Numbered from the stretch's first letter, positions 44,734 to 54,280 are shown. The stretch is 64,000 nucleotides of DNA from Pelagomonas calceolata (GCA_918797485.1 CAKKNE010000002.1:4864501-4928500), one strand, 5' to 3'. The notes: generated by a model from the sequence alone, not told the origin. Made by a program: numbers and translations.

Positions 44734-45723
44734 ATGTCCTTCTGGTCCCAGAAAACAGCAGCCATCGGCCAGAAGAAGTATGGCCTCGTCAAGAAGCAGG
44801 GGAGCGCCCTCCAGCCCCAAAGCGCCGCCGTCGCCGCGCTGTTCGGAGGTGGCGACGATGATGAACCAAGAGACCAAAAAAAGGAAGTGGCCCAGCAGAT
44901 GCGCGACTTAGGGGCGGCCCAACGTAAAAGAGCCGCAGCACAAGCCGCGCAGGCCGCAGCTGTAGATCCTTCAATATATGATTACGACGGCGTCTACGAC
45001 CAGATGAAAGAGGACGAGCGCAAGAAAATCTCGGCGCGGAGCGGCCTGAGCAATACGAACCACTCCAAACCTGGGGCGAGATATATTGGGAGTCTGAAGC
45101 AAGCCGCGAAAGTGCGAGAACGGGAATTTGACAGAGTCTACGAGCGCCAACTCCTCAAGGAGCAGGAACAAGATAAGGATACATATGGCGACACGGAGCG
45201 CTTCGTCACGGCGGCCTACAAGAAACAGCTCCAAGAAAGCAGAAAGTGGGACGCCGAGGACCGCAGGATGGACGAGGTCGAGGAACGGACCTCGGCCCAG
45301 ACGTCGGGCATGGCCGGCTTCTACTCTAATTTACTTACTAGGAATATTGCCGCGGGCGCGGACGTCGAGAAGGCCGCCGTGTCGTCGTACACGCACGGCT
45401 CGCGGCGGAACGCGTTCGTGGACGAAGGGCCGTCATCGGTCGTGCCACGGCAGGAGGAGGACGCCGCCGCGTCTGCGTTGGCGCGGTTCGACGATGCGGT
45501 GCCGCCGTCGGCGGACGACGAGCGCAAGGCGCGGGCGGCCTTCGCGGCGTCGCGGGGCTACGACGCCGTCGCGGAAAGACTGGCCAAGGTCGAGGACGAG
45601 GAGGTGAAGCCTCCTCCTCCTCCAGTCGTGGAGGCGCCGCAGGTCGCGCCGCAGGACGCGGCCGCGGCGGCGCGCGAGCGGTTTCTCGCGCGGAAGCGCG
45701 AGCGGGCCGCGCGGGGTAAGTGA
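44734..45723 (+). CDS. Nuclear speckle splicing regulatory protein 1-like (NSRP1/CCDC55)
   Basis: This 329-residue protein matches NSRP1, a nuclear-speckle factor involved in alternative splicing. Family blocks are KKYGLVKKQGSA at the N-terminus, FGGGDDDEPRD (acidic linker), DPSIYDYDGVYDQMK (human 'VYEYDSIYDEM'), ARYIGSLKQAAKVREREFDRV, and DTERFVTAAYKKQLQESRKW. The last block is TSGMAGFYSNLLTRN, matching the 'LSGFYRHLL' segment. The C-terminus is Ala/Arg/Glu-rich and ends RKRERAARGK. There is no intron. ACGCCAGCCGCCGCGA precedes the ATG. The stop is 11 bp from the stop of NF-YB. Confidence 0.85.
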   Translation: MSFWSQKTAAIGQKKYGLVKKQGSALQPQSAAVAALFGGGDDDEPRDQKKEVAQQMRDLGAAQRKRAAAQAAQAAAVDPSIYDYDGVYDQMKEDERKKISARSGLSNTNHSKPGARYIGSLKQAAKVREREFDRVYERQLLKEQEQDKDTYGDTERFVTAAYKKQLQESRKWDAEDRRMDEVEERTSAQTSGMAGFYSNLLTRNIAAGADVEKAAVSSYTHGSRRNAFVDEGPSSVVPRQEEDAAASALARFDDAVPPSADDERKARAAFAASRGYDAVAERLAKVEDEEVKPPPPPVVEAPQVAPQDAAAAARERFLARKRERAARGK

Positions 45724-45734
45724 GTAGTGTGTGA

Positions 45735-46145
45735 TTATTCTTTCTCTTTCTGTTTCGACACGCGGCGGTACTGCGCGAGGTACGACTGCAGCGGCGGCAC
45801 GTACTCCTCGAACCCCAAATTCTGGAGCGCAAATATCAGGTCGTCGCCGTTGATCGTCTTGCGCTTCTCCTCGGCGCAGCGGCCGGCGGCTTCCTCGGTG
45901 ACGAAGCAGACGAACTCGGACCTGCGCGTCGACGGCGTCAGCTTCGCGCCGTCGGGGCGACGTGTCGCGAACCGGAGTTACCGGACGCCGCGTCGTGACA
46001 GGCTCTCCTGGAGCACCTCCTTCGCGTCCTTCGAGATCTTCTCGTCGGCGGGCAACAAACGTCGCATGATGCGCTGTATGTTCGCGACGGGGAGGAGGCG
46101 GTCCTGTTCGCGGCCCTCGCCGCCCGCCGGGGATTGAGCGCTCAT
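45735..46145 (-). CDS. NF-YB: NF-YB / HAP3 histone-fold subunit of the CCAAT-binding factor
   Basis: NF-YB pairs with NF-YC and NF-YA to bind CCAAT boxes in promoters. Exons 46145-46000 and 45921-45735 encode 110 residues. A 78-nt intron (45999-45922, GTCACG...CGCGCAG) splits the histone fold between alpha1/alpha2 blocks; the junction reads [16 protein letters not shown], in line with the family 'QECVSEF'. Other diagnostic pieces are [49 protein letters not shown] and [13 protein letters not shown]. The protein is little more than the conserved core plus a Lys/Glu tail. The same intron carries ACGCCGTCGACGCG next to its 3' end. Confidence 0.93.
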
Positions 46146-46548
46146 CGTTGCCGCGTCCGACTGATCACGAACTCTACTACGCGGCGGCGTGAAGCTCCGA
46201 GGACCGTCGCGCCGATGGCGTGGAGGGCCTTATATCTTTACGCAGCGGCGCGTGCGAAACAGGAGCCTCGACAGCCACTCACCGGTCGACGTTTTCAGAC
46301 AACTCTAGAGAGGCTTGGGTCCTTGGAGTTACGCGGCAGTGTGGATGTCCCGTCTCTCTAGACGCTTTTCGACCCTGAGACTCTCAATGGCCGGCCGTGG
46401 TGCCACTAAAAAAGCGATGAACTAGCGTCCAGTAAGACACTAGCAAGCCGCCTGGCACGCCAAAAAAATCAGTCCCGGCGCAGCATAGCTGGCCGCAGCC
46501 GTCACATATCACAGGACTCGCGCCCGAACGGAACGCGCTGGAGCAACA
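46146..46548. other. Divergent promoter region, NF-YB / ALG5
   Basis: This 403-bp region holds palindrome copy 14 and, on the NF-YB strand at 46206-46221, ACGCCATCGGCGCGAC about 60 bp before the NF-YB start. Nothing else is seen. Confidence 0.5.
46422..46444 (+). repeat. Promoter palindrome, copy 14
   Basis: CTAGCGTCCAGTAAGACAC then TAGC, followed by AAGCCGCCTGG. It lies ~105 bp upstream of ALG5 and ~277 bp upstream of NF-YB. Confidence 0.8.
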
Positions 46549-47463
46549 ATGCTCAAAACCCTCCTAGCCGCCGCGCTGCTCCTCACCCTAATAAAACTTT
46601 TGCTATGGTGCACGGCGCCGCTGCGTTCGAGTAGAGACACGGCGCTGGACGAGGACGCAAGGGAAGCGTGGCTGAAACGGCGACCCAAAGAGCAAGTTCA
46701 GCTCAGTATTATCATTCCGGCCTACGACGAGGCCGAAAGGCTGCCTCCCACGCTGCGGATCATGGAGTTGTATTTAAGAAACAGAAAAAAGGACGATGCG
46801 ACGTTCACCTTCGAGATCATTGTGGTTGATGATGGGTCGAACGACGCCACGGCATCAACAGCGGCCTCGATCGGCGCGCAACTTTTTCCAGAAAACAATC
46901 TGGTGGTTGTTAGACTACCAAAAAACCGGGGCAAGGGCGGCGCCGTCAAGGAGGGTGTCTTGAGGAGTCGGGGTGCCTATGTGTTGTTGGCTGATGCGGA
47001 TGGCGCGACGGACATCCGGGATCATGCTTCATTAGAAGCCCGAGCTTTAGCCGGCGACTGCGCCGTCGTCTGCGGCAGTAGAGCTCACTTGGTGGACACG
47101 GCCGTGGTCGCACGTAGATCTATGATTAGGAATATTCTGATGCGGGGCTTCCACGCGGTTGTGCAAATTGTCGGCGGCGTCGAGGGCGTCCGGGACACGC
47201 AGTGCGGCTTCAAATTGTTTCGGAGGAGGGAGGCGCTGGTGCTGTTCAATCAATTGCATCTGGAACGGTGGGCCTTTGACGTCGAGATCTTGTATGTGGC
47301 TTTGGCGTTGCGGTATCGCGTAGCAGAAGTTCCAGTGACGTGGACCGAGGTGCCGGGCTCGAAGGTCGACCTGGTGCGGGACTCGCTGCGCATGGCGCGG
47401 GACATCGCGTGCGTGCGCCTCGCGTATTTGGGGGGGCTGTGGCGGCTGCCCCAGCATCGTTAA
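46549..47463 (+). CDS. ALG5: Dolichyl-phosphate beta-glucosyltransferase (ALG5)
   Basis: ALG5 makes dolichyl-phosphate-glucose from UDP-glucose at the cytosolic face of the ER, the donor for the last steps of N-glycan precursor assembly. The 304 residues start with a membrane anchor (MLKTLLAAALLLTLIKLLLW). The GT2 domain has LSIIIPAYDEAERLPPTL, FEIIVVDDGSNDAT (DDGS), LPKNRGKGGAVKEGVLRSRG, the DxD-equivalent LLADADGATD, and VVCGSRAHL. The acceptor-side block is DTQCGFKLFRR, then ERWAFDVEIL and VPVTWTEVPGSKV, all as in yeast and human ALG5. There is no intron. CGCGGCGATGGCGT occurs 29-42 bp past the stop. Confidence 0.95.
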   Translation: MLKTLLAAALLLTLIKLLLWCTAPLRSSRDTALDEDAREAWLKRRPKEQVQLSIIIPAYDEAERLPPTLRIMELYLRNRKKDDATFTFEIIVVDDGSNDATASTAASIGAQLFPENNLVVVRLPKNRGKGGAVKEGVLRSRGAYVLLADADGATDIRDHASLEARALAGDCAVVCGSRAHLVDTAVVARRSMIRNILMRGFHAVVQIVGGVEGVRDTQCGFKLFRRREALVLFNQLHLERWAFDVEILYVALALRYRVAEVPVTWTEVPGSKVDLVRDSLRMARDIACVRLAYLGGLWRLPQHR

Positions 47464-47544
47464 CCTTAGTGTAGTAGTAGTATCACGTTTCCGCGGCGAT
47501 GGCGTGGTATTCACAGTAATACTTAAAGCACAGCACACCCCCCC

Positions 47545-48168
47545 TCACCGCGCCGCAACCAACGCCAGCGCGCCGAGCCCGCAGTAGAACAAGGACACGG
47601 GCATCGCGACGGCCCAGAAGGCCCAGCGCGGCCCGACCGCCGTCTCCGCTTCATAAAACACGGGGTAGAGCCAGGCGCCCGTCAAACGCTTGTTGACGAG
47701 CTGGAAGAGGTTGTAGAAGGTTGTGTAGCCGCCCACAAACACTAATACGTCCCGCATCGAGCACTGGCCCGCATGTTGGCCGTAGAACGCGTCCAATAAT
47801 GCGGTGGGCAGGGCGAGGCCGTGCTCGAGGTGGTTGGCCAGGGGGATCATCGTATAGCCCTTCTCGATCCAGCGTTTATCCTCGGCGATTTTTTCGGGTA
47901 GAAAATGGTCGAGCCCGTAGTAGTTGATGGTCAATCCAACACCCGCGGCGAAGGCGTAGGGGTAGGCGTGGACCGCGATATATGACTCGGGCCGCACGTG
48001 GCGCAGCGCGTGGTAGAGCGTCAGCAGTATGTTCGACTGGACCGTGAGGAAGGTGATGCGGCCAAAGTACTGGCACGCTTGGGGTTTGCGCTTTTTTGCC
48101 GGGACCATCCACAGCAACCCGCTTGCTACCGCGACGAGGCTTAGGAGGCAGCAGAGGAGGTTGATCAT
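47545..48168 (-). CDS. AIG1/ADTRP-like multi-pass membrane protein
   Basis: This 207-residue protein has about six hydrophobic helices and no signal peptide. The layout recalls the AIG1/ADTRP (FAR-17a) family, membrane hydrolases of fatty-acid esters of hydroxy fatty acids that use a Thr and a His. Possible counterparts are the Thr in GRITFLTVQSNILLTLYH and the His pair in MIPLANHLEHGLALPTALLD. A Trp-Leu-Tyr-Pro motif (GAWLYPVFYE) near the C-terminus matches the 'WVYP' ending of the family. Resemblance is by pattern only, so the activity is tentative. It converges on ALG5 with 81 bp between. Confidence 0.55.
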   Translation of the reverse strand: MINLLCCLLSLVAVASGLLWMVPAKKRKPQACQYFGRITFLTVQSNILLTLYHALRHVRPESYIAVHAYPYAFAAGVGLTINYYGLDHFLPEKIAEDKRWIEKGYTMIPLANHLEHGLALPTALLDAFYGQHAGQCSMRDVLVFVGGYTTFYNLFQLVNKRLTGAWLYPVFYEAETAVGPRWAFWAVAMPVSLFYCGLGALALVAAR

Positions 48169-48634
48169 GGTTGTCCTTGACCCGAGCTTTGCTTAGGGTT
48201 GCTTGCCGTCGGGCCGCGCAGCAGCTGGCGTGTGGGTGCGCTGCTGGTTGCGAGCACAGGGATGGGTTTGGGACGCGCCCACTTGCACACGCAGCGACTG
48301 CGTATACGTGGAGTCCCCTTGCAACGGATAATACGCGCTCGCGGTGCCGTGTTTGAGAGCGACGGCCTCAAAAGCCCGCTCAAAAGCCAGTGACCCCCGG
48401 TTGCTAGTGCCTTACTGGAGCTAGCTGACTATTTTGGGCCGCTGCAGGCAAACCAAAAAACCTCAGCACACACAGCCCGTAGGTTTGTGTCGCTTCGCAT
48501 TAATCGAGCACGTACTATTTTGCTGGTCTCCCCGCGAGCACGGCTCGAAATACGCCGCCGAGAAGCCGTACAAGGTCCAAGAATCACAAACTCATTTTTG
48601 TGGATAGCTAGGCGGCACGCGGTCAAACACAACC
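48169..48634. other. Divergent intergenic region with palindrome copy 15
   Basis: This 466-bp region between the AIG1-like gene and an unknown gene contains one promoter palindrome. No coding or RNA feature is found. Confidence 0.5.
48403..48425 (-). repeat. Promoter palindrome, copy 15
   Basis: GCTAGTGCCTTACTGG then AGCTAGC. It lies ~235 bp upstream of the AIG1-like gene and ~210 bp upstream of the next plus-strand gene. Confidence 0.75.
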
Positions 48635-49177
48635 ATGCCGAGACCAGGCGACGACCCCACCCCCTACTGGACCGTCGACGACACCAGTAGCGACGCGCAC
48701 ACGAACTACGAGCTCGCAACGTCGATAGCTGTTGCGACGGCCCTAGAACGGCGCCGCCTCCCGCCGGAAGTCGAGCAGCAGATCATGACCTACGCGCGGC
48801 CGACGCTGCCGCGCGACACGGCCGACGAATTGGAGAGAGTCTGGGCGGCCGCGCGCGACGTCGCCGAGCGGGGGCGCTTGGATGGCCGCGGGCCGGCCGA
48901 GAATATTGATATACTGCGCTTCGCGCGGAGCGAGTTTAATAAGCGGCGGGACGTCGTCGAGCTCGGCGGCGTGGACGTGGGGCCGCCCCTACCATTAGAG
49001 GTCGCGCCGGCGTCGGTCGCCGCCGCGGTATTGCTGAGAAGGGCGGGCGTCGAGGTGCGCCTGCGGGGCGCGGGCTCGCGCCGCTGCTTCTACTTCCCGC
49101 AAGTGCGGCGGCTCCACTACCTCTCGCAGGGCACGCGCCAGGAGTGGGACCGCCTCTTCCGCTCCCAGGCCTCCTGA
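48635..49177 (+). CDS. Unknown 180-residue protein
   Basis: I do not recognise this protein. Its first part is acidic with an N-terminal Pro/Asp-rich stretch. Helices follow: NYELATSIAVATALERRRL, EVEQQIMTYARPTL, and ADELERVWAAARDVAERGR. The C-terminal ~70 residues look like a small alpha/beta fold (SVAAAVLLRRAGVEVRLRGA, then FYFPQVRRLHYLSQGTRQEW). There is no signal peptide or membrane span. It converges on the beta-propeller gene, with 48 bp between stops. Confidence 0.55.
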   Translation: MPRPGDDPTPYWTVDDTSSDAHTNYELATSIAVATALERRRLPPEVEQQIMTYARPTLPRDTADELERVWAAARDVAERGRLDGRGPAENIDILRFARSEFNKRRDVVELGGVDVGPPLPLEVAPASVAAAVLLRRAGVEVRLRGAGSRRCFYFPQVRRLHYLSQGTRQEWDRLFRSQAS

Positions 49178-49225
49178 TCTTTTTGTAAAAACCCTGTTCA
49201 CATATCTTAGACACACCACATGTCC

Positions 49226-50301
49226 TCAGGCCTTGCACGTCTTGTCGGGGAGGCGGTCGACGACGGAGCCGCGCGCGGGGACCTTGGTGCCGCCGGCGAT
49301 GACGTCGCTGTCGGCGGCGACCTGTGTGGGACTCGTTTACGCCATCATGAAGTTTGCTTTCGACGCCGGCCGCCCACGTCCAGGTTCCAGAGCTGGAGCA
49401 GGCCCTTAGAACTTTTATGGACGCAGCCCGTCACGAGGTGGCCGTCGGGGCCGAGGCACATGGCGTGTTCCCGGCCCGCCGCGCTGCCGAACAACGACGC
49501 CGAGAAGCCCGCTAAACTCAAACCGGCGAGGCCCGTCGCCAACCTGTCGCCGCAGACGTGGACCGTGTGCTGTACGCTACATTTGCTCCAGACCTGGACG
49601 TGCTGGCCCTTCGGCAATAATCTGATCACTTTCACCGGAGCGCCGCCCTTCCGGTGGCGCATCAATAACGCGTAGGCCTCGTCCTTGCGACGATGTAAGG
49701 GCGCGATGGCATGCACAAAACCTTGGATGGACGCCAGCTGTTTTATCGTGCCGTCTTGCGGGTAGTAGGCCATCAATCGAGTCCGCGCGTTTTCCACTTC
49801 CGGCGAGTCGTCGTCGCCCTCCACATCTAGACAACCCACCAGGATGCGGTCCCTTTCTCTTTCAGCACAGAGCGCCCGGATCATATTAGCCTCTAGAACG
49901 GGTGCCTCGTCGACCTTATTGCTTTCCAGGTCTACTTTCCAACACGCGCACTTCGTCTTCTTGCCTCTTTCAGCGCCGGCGACGAAGCACGTCTTCGAGT
50001 CCCAGGCACAGACGCTTGTTAAGCGAGGTGGTGTTTGATGGTGTCCTGCGGACGCGGCGCGCTCCACCTGATCAGTTTCGCAGTCCACTTCACATAAATG
50101 ACCCTTGGCGTCGACCACGAGCACCTTCCTCGTTTTGGGGACACACGCTAGCGACTCGGCCTTGACGCCGTCGCCCAGCGGTATCTTCTTGAGGACCTCG
50201 CGCTTGCCTCGGGACACGAGGAAGAGCTCGCCGGCCGTGCTGCTGGAGACGGCCAGGGTGTCGTCGTCGAGGAAGGCTACTCCTTTGACGCCGGCGACCA
50301 T
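49226..50301 (-). CDS. Beta-propeller (WD40-like) protein with a 56-nt intron
   Basis: This 339-residue protein has repeated beta-blade-like units, for example KGVAFLDDDTLAVSSSTAGELFLV, LTSVCAWDSKTCFVAGAERG, and EHAMCLGPDGHLVTGCVHKS, then GLLQLWNLDV. The WD signature is weak (only one clear LWNLD), so it is a propeller of uncertain class. Exon 1 (50301-49378) and exon 2 (49321-49226) join over a 56-nt intron (49377-49322, GTGGGC...ACACAG). The splice replaces an abrupt basic ending with VAADSDVIAGGTKVPARGSV, which continues the blade pattern and ends DKTCKA. The intron is very short. Function is unknown. Confidence 0.7.
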
Positions 50302-50814
50302 TGTTGCTTGTGGGCAGTGCTGGGCAGTTTCTAAGGTGGAGTCTGTGCGGCCCTGCTGCTGCGCGGCGTTTGCGAAACGCGGTTGTCGCAGTGAGAGGAG
50401 TCACTGCGCTTCGCCCGCAGCCTCGTGTGCGCTTATCAGTGATTTAGCCACCCGCAGAGCTGATTGGCTGCAGACCTAGATCAGCAGACTCTCTAGCTCG
50501 CGATTTCCGCCAGACGTCTACAGGACTCCACAGAGGCACCGTAGACCCCGGACTCGTCGCACGAAGCGCTGCGTCTCTCAAACCCGGAGAGCACGCAGCG
50601 CAGCGCCGAGAGGGCAAGGCCGCCAAACAAGCACCACGAGGCACCCGAGGCGTTGTGTGCGCATCCGGGCAGCCTCTCGAGGCTTCGTTAAACGCACATC
50701 CCGCGGGGGCAGCAAACGTTCGCGCTGCTGCTTGCGAGAAACACTTGCACGCTCTCGAGACGCCGCCGCAGACGCGAACACCACACAAGCCGCCCCCGGC
50801 GCCGCGCGACGACC
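50302..50814. other. Divergent intergenic region
   Basis: This is 513 bp between the propeller gene and an unknown plus-strand gene. A lone CTAGCTCGCG occurs near 50492, but there is no partner arm and no full palindrome. I see no other element. Confidence 0.45.
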
Positions 50815-51732
50815 ATGAGCGTCCGCGCCCATAAAGCGCGGGACCAGGTCCAGATCACGAAGGTGGCCATCAGTCCTAGCAAAAAGCCGAAGCGAAGACC
50901 CCGGTCCGAGAAGTGGGCGAGGGTCGTCAACAGCCCGCCGAAGACGACGCCGGGCCGCAAGAGCCAGAAGCCCATCCCCTTCCCGGCGCCCATCGAGATG
51001 GACGAGAACCAGTTCCCGCCCCACGACCCCTACGCGGCCGGTTTGGAGGGCAAGTCGCCTTATAGGGATCCCTTCGTGCGAGATCTTCCCGAAGTCACCG
51101 ATGCCGACCGAGCTTTAATTGCCGACTACAAGATCCGCGTGAAGGGCGGGAAAGTCACGGATGAAGCGTATTGGAAGAGCGTCGGTTTTAAAGCTGTTGG
51201 GGACCCCGATGCCATCAGCGAGAAGAAGAAGAAGGACTATGGGTTTGGGGTTCCGAAATGGTCACCGCTCTACACCGGCAAGCAGTCGCCCGCGAAGTCG
51301 CCCGCGAAGCCGTCGTCCGCTCAGAAGACAGCACAAAAAGTTCTTGGAGTACCAGACAATCTCAAGGCTAAGTCAGTGAACCCGAAGCCGGGGGAGCTGT
51401 CGGCGCAGCAGAAGATGAACTACGGCTTCGGCATCCCGCGGTGGTCGCCTTATGCGCCGACTGGCTATCGGGTCAGCAAGGGCAGTGAAAGTCACGAGTA
51501 CGGGTCATATACCAAACACGACTACCTCATCAAGCTCGCGGCGTACCTGCGGGAGCTCGCCATTCAATCCGGCGAAGATTTAAAGATGCAGCTCGACCCA
51601 TCCTTCAAGAGCCTTAAAGAGGCCGAGGAGAAGGCTAAGAGAGAAAAGGAGAACGCGGAGGCCATGGAGCGGCTCTCGCGGGAGGCGTCACGTGAGGCAT
51701 CGGCCGAAAACTCGGGGGCCGAGGAGGCCTAG
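50815..51732 (+). CDS. Unknown protein with duplicated YGFG-x-P-x-WSP motif
   Basis: I do not recognise this 305-residue protein. It begins with a very basic stretch (SPSKKPKRRPRSEKWARVV). It contains two copies of a short motif: KDYGFGVPKWSPLYTG near residue 140 and MNYGFGIPRWSPYAPTG near residue 201. A Lys/Ser/Pro linker (KQSPAKSPAKPSSAQK) lies between them. The C-terminus is a charged helix (EAEEKAKREKENAEAMERL). The motif pair suggests a repeat that binds the same partner twice. No membrane span is present. GTCGCGTCGATGGCGT lies 48-63 bp after the stop. Confidence 0.6.
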   Translation: MSVRAHKARDQVQITKVAISPSKKPKRRPRSEKWARVVNSPPKTTPGRKSQKPIPFPAPIEMDENQFPPHDPYAAGLEGKSPYRDPFVRDLPEVTDADRALIADYKIRVKGGKVTDEAYWKSVGFKAVGDPDAISEKKKKDYGFGVPKWSPLYTGKQSPAKSPAKPSSAQKTAQKVLGVPDNLKAKSVNPKPGELSAQQKMNYGFGIPRWSPYAPTGYRVSKGSESHEYGSYTKHDYLIKLAAYLRELAIQSGEDLKMQLDPSFKSLKEAEEKAKREKENAEAMERLSREASREASAENSGAEEA

Positions 51733-52264
51733 GCAGCGCGCCCGGCGCGTAAGATAATGAGTACAGCCTAAGGAGACACGTCGCGTCGATGGCGTGGGGC
51801 TGAAGTTGGTCCATCAAAAATATTACCCTCGGTCCGCGCGGCGTGCCGGGCGATTCTGGAGCATGGTAAAAAAAAACAGTCGGTCACTGACTGACTGACG
51901 GACTGCCAGTGACTGGTAAAAAAAAAGTCGGTCGTTGATAAATGTAATAGGTCATTATACTTCACCTCAATCGTGGCGACGCTTAACAGGCGCAGAAAAA
52001 TTCCCCGAGCCCTTTTTTAAAAGCCGACCCGAGTAGGGTAAGGTACCAGTACTATAATCCTAATAAAAAAAAATTCAGAAAACAGCCTCGACGCCATCGA
52101 CGAGTACTCAAACGACGAGTGATGCCGAGTAGAGTATTCAAACGACGAGTGATGCCGAGTAGAGTATTCAAACGACGAGTGATACCGAGTAACTCCTTTA
52201 CGCGGGTTCCCATCTACAAGCGAACGTATAAGGGGAGGGGGGGAACACCACGTTCACTCGCCGT
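51733..52264. other. AT-richer convergent intergenic region
   Basis: This 532-bp 3'-to-3' region is unusually long and AT-rich for the window. It contains A-runs at ~51868, ~51919 and ~52064, GTCGGTC/ACTGACTGACTGAC repeats at 51880-51930, and a 3 x 30-bp tandem repeat. Consistent with the rule seen elsewhere, it has no promoter palindrome. Confidence 0.6.
52102..52191. repeat. Three tandem 30-bp units
   Basis: Three near-identical units begin GAGTAYTCAAACGACGAGTG and end with CCGAGTA; they differ at only two positions. They lie ~75 bp beyond the FtsH stop codon and could fall in its 3' UTR. Confidence 0.9.
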
Positions 52265-54280
52265 CTAGACCGCGATCGCCTCGGGCCGCGGGTTCGGCGC
52301 CGGCTTTCCGGTGTACTTCTCGATCAGCGCGTCGAGCTCAAATCCGTCGATCGTCTCCTTCTCCAGGAGCGCATCCACGGTCGCATCAAGGAGCGGCCGG
52401 TACTGCGCGAGCGTCTCCTTGCACGTCGCGTAGGCCTCGTCGACCAGCTTCGCGACCTCGTCGTCGATGGTCGACTCCGTCTCCTCGGACGCCGCCGTGG
52501 AGCCAGCGAACATGCCCGGCGACTCGGCCGGCTCCCACGCGATCGGCGACAGCGAGTCGCCGGAGAAGCCCCACTGCGCAACCATCCTCCTAGCGATGTT
52601 GCGGACCTGCTGGAGGTCGTTCGACGCGCCCGTCGTCACCTCTTCACTGCCGTAGACGAGCTCCTCGGCGACGCGGCCGCCGAGCGCGACGGCGAGCTGG
52701 CCCTTGAGGAACTTGAGGGAGTAGAGGCCCGACTCGCTTCTGGACTCGTCGGGCGTGAAGAGCGTGAAGCCGCCCGCGCCGTTCGACCGCGGGATGATCG
52801 TGAGCTTCGCGACGGTGTCGTAGCCCGGGATGAGCGCGGCCATGACGCCGTGGCCCGCCTCGTGGTACGCGACCAAGCGTTGTCTAGCGGGGTTGTTCAT
52901 GCCCGTCGTCTTGGCCAGGCCGACCGTCAGCCGGTCGATCGCGTAGTCGATCTCGGAGAACGTGATCTTGTCCTTGGACCGGCGCGCGGCCATGATGGCC
53001 GCCTCGTTCATGAGGTTCTGGAGCGAGGCGCCGGAGAAGCCGATGGTGCGCGAGGCGATCTCGCCGAGGTCGACCTCGTCGGCCAGGGGCTTGTTGCGGC
53101 AGTGCACGCGCAAGATGGCGACGCGGCCGTCCTTGTCCGGCAGGTCGACGGGCACGCGGCGGTCGAAGCGGCCGGGGCGCAGGAGCGCCGTGTCGAGGAT
53201 GTCTCCTCTGTTGGTAGCGGCCAACACAATCACGCCCGAGTTGCCCGAGAAGCCGTCCATCTCCGTGAGGATCTGGTTCAGGGTCTGCTCGCGCTCGTCG
53301 TTCGTCGCGAAGCCGCCGCCGCCGGAGCGCTGGCGGCCGATGGCGTCGATCTCGTCGATGAAGACGATGCACGGCGCGTTCTTCTTCGCGTCGCCGAACA
53401 AGTTGCGGATGCGCGACGCGCCGACGCCGACGAACATCTCGACGAACTCCGAACCGGACGTGGAGATGAAGGGCACGCCGGCCTCGCCCGCGACCGCGCG
53501 CGCGAGCAGCGTCTTACCCGTACCGGGCGGGCCCTCCAACAAAACACCGCGCGGCGTCTTCGCGCCCACCTTGGTGAACTTTTCCGGGTACTTGAGGAAG
53601 TCGACGACCTCGACCAATTCCAACTTGGACGCCTCGCAGCCGGCGACGTCGTCGAAGCTGACACCGGTATCAGGCTCCATCTCAATTTTATTTTGATTCT
53701 GGAGCATGCCCATGGGCCCGCCCGGTCCGCCCATGCCGCCGGGGCCGCCCATGCCGCCGCGGCGGTTCAGGAGGAAGAGGCCGCCCAGGAAGAGCAGCGG
53801 GAAGAGTAAATTCCCGACGACGGAGCCCACGCCCTGGAGCGGGTCCTGCGTCGGCGGCTGGACCGCGAACTGCACGGAGTGCTTGCGGAGCGCGGCGAGG
53901 ATCTCCGGGCCCTCGCTCGGCAGGATCTCGACGCGGTGGCGGCCGCCGTCGGCGTCGACGGCGACGAGCGCCTTGCCGGCGTCGTCGAAGGTGACGCGCT
54001 CGACGGAGTCCTTCTCGACGGCGTCGAGGAACTCAGATAAGGCCCACGGGCCGACCGGCGCCGCGGACGCGGAGGTGGCGAGCGACGCCGCCATGACGCC
54101 CATGGCGCCGGCGAGCGAGCGGCGCGTGCTCGTGGCGCTCATGCGCGTCGCGGCGCGGGCGCGCGGGATGGCGCGGGGCGCGGACGCGAAGGAGCGCGGC
54201 GCCTTGGCAAGGAAGGCATGGACCTCCACACTTGCCAGCAGGACGGCGCAGCCGACGGTTCGTGCCGCGGAGCGCGGCAT
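52265..54280 (-). CDS. ftsH: Plastid FtsH AAA+ metalloprotease
   Basis: This is a nuclear-encoded thylakoid FtsH, a membrane AAA protease that degrades damaged photosystem proteins. From the ATG at 54280 it has 671 residues. The N-terminus is bipartite: signal peptide (MPRSAARTVGCAVLLASVEVHA), then FLAKAPRSFASAPRA, a Phe-first transit peptide, and a second hydrophobic stretch (AGAMGVMAASLATSASA) fitting thylakoid insertion. One further span (LLFPLLFLGGLFLL) precedes a Gly/Met loop. The AAA domain has Walker A GPPGTGKT, Walker B IVFIDEID, and the second region of homology ATNRGDILDTALLRPGRFDR. The zinc site is HEAGH near residue 440. ACGCCATCGACGAG lies antisense beyond the stop. Confidence 0.96.
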   Translation of the reverse strand: MPRSAARTVGCAVLLASVEVHAFLAKAPRSFASAPRAIPRARAATRMSATSTRRSLAGAMGVMAASLATSASAAPVGPWALSEFLDAVEKDSVERVTFDDAGKALVAVDADGGRHRVEILPSEGPEILAALRKHSVQFAVQPPTQDPLQGVGSVVGNLLFPLLFLGGLFLLNRRGGMGGPGGMGGPGGPMGMLQNQNKIEMEPDTGVSFDDVAGCEASKLELVEVVDFLKYPEKFTKVGAKTPRGVLLEGPPGTGKTLLARAVAGEAGVPFISTSGSEFVEMFVGVGASRIRNLFGDAKKNAPCIVFIDEIDAIGRQRSGGGGFATNDEREQTLNQILTEMDGFSGNSGVIVLAATNRGDILDTALLRPGRFDRRVPVDLPDKDGRVAILRVHCRNKPLADEVDLGEIASRTIGFSGASLQNLMNEAAIMAARRSKDKITFSEIDYAIDRLTVGLAKTTGMNNPARQRLVAYHEAGHGVMAALIPGYDTVAKLTIIPRSNGAGGFTLFTPDESRSESGLYSLKFLKGQLAVALGGRVAEELVYGSEEVTTGASNDLQQVRNIARRMVAQWGFSGDSLSPIAWEPAESPGMFAGSTAASEETESTIDDEVAKLVDEAYATCKETLAQYRPLLDATVDALLEKETIDGFELDALIEKYTGKPAPNPRPEAIAV

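Noticed and set aside
52850-53809. 319-codon plus-strand frame within FtsH
   Set aside because: It lies wholly opposite the AAA domain of FtsH, whose motifs are unambiguous; it is a shadow frame.
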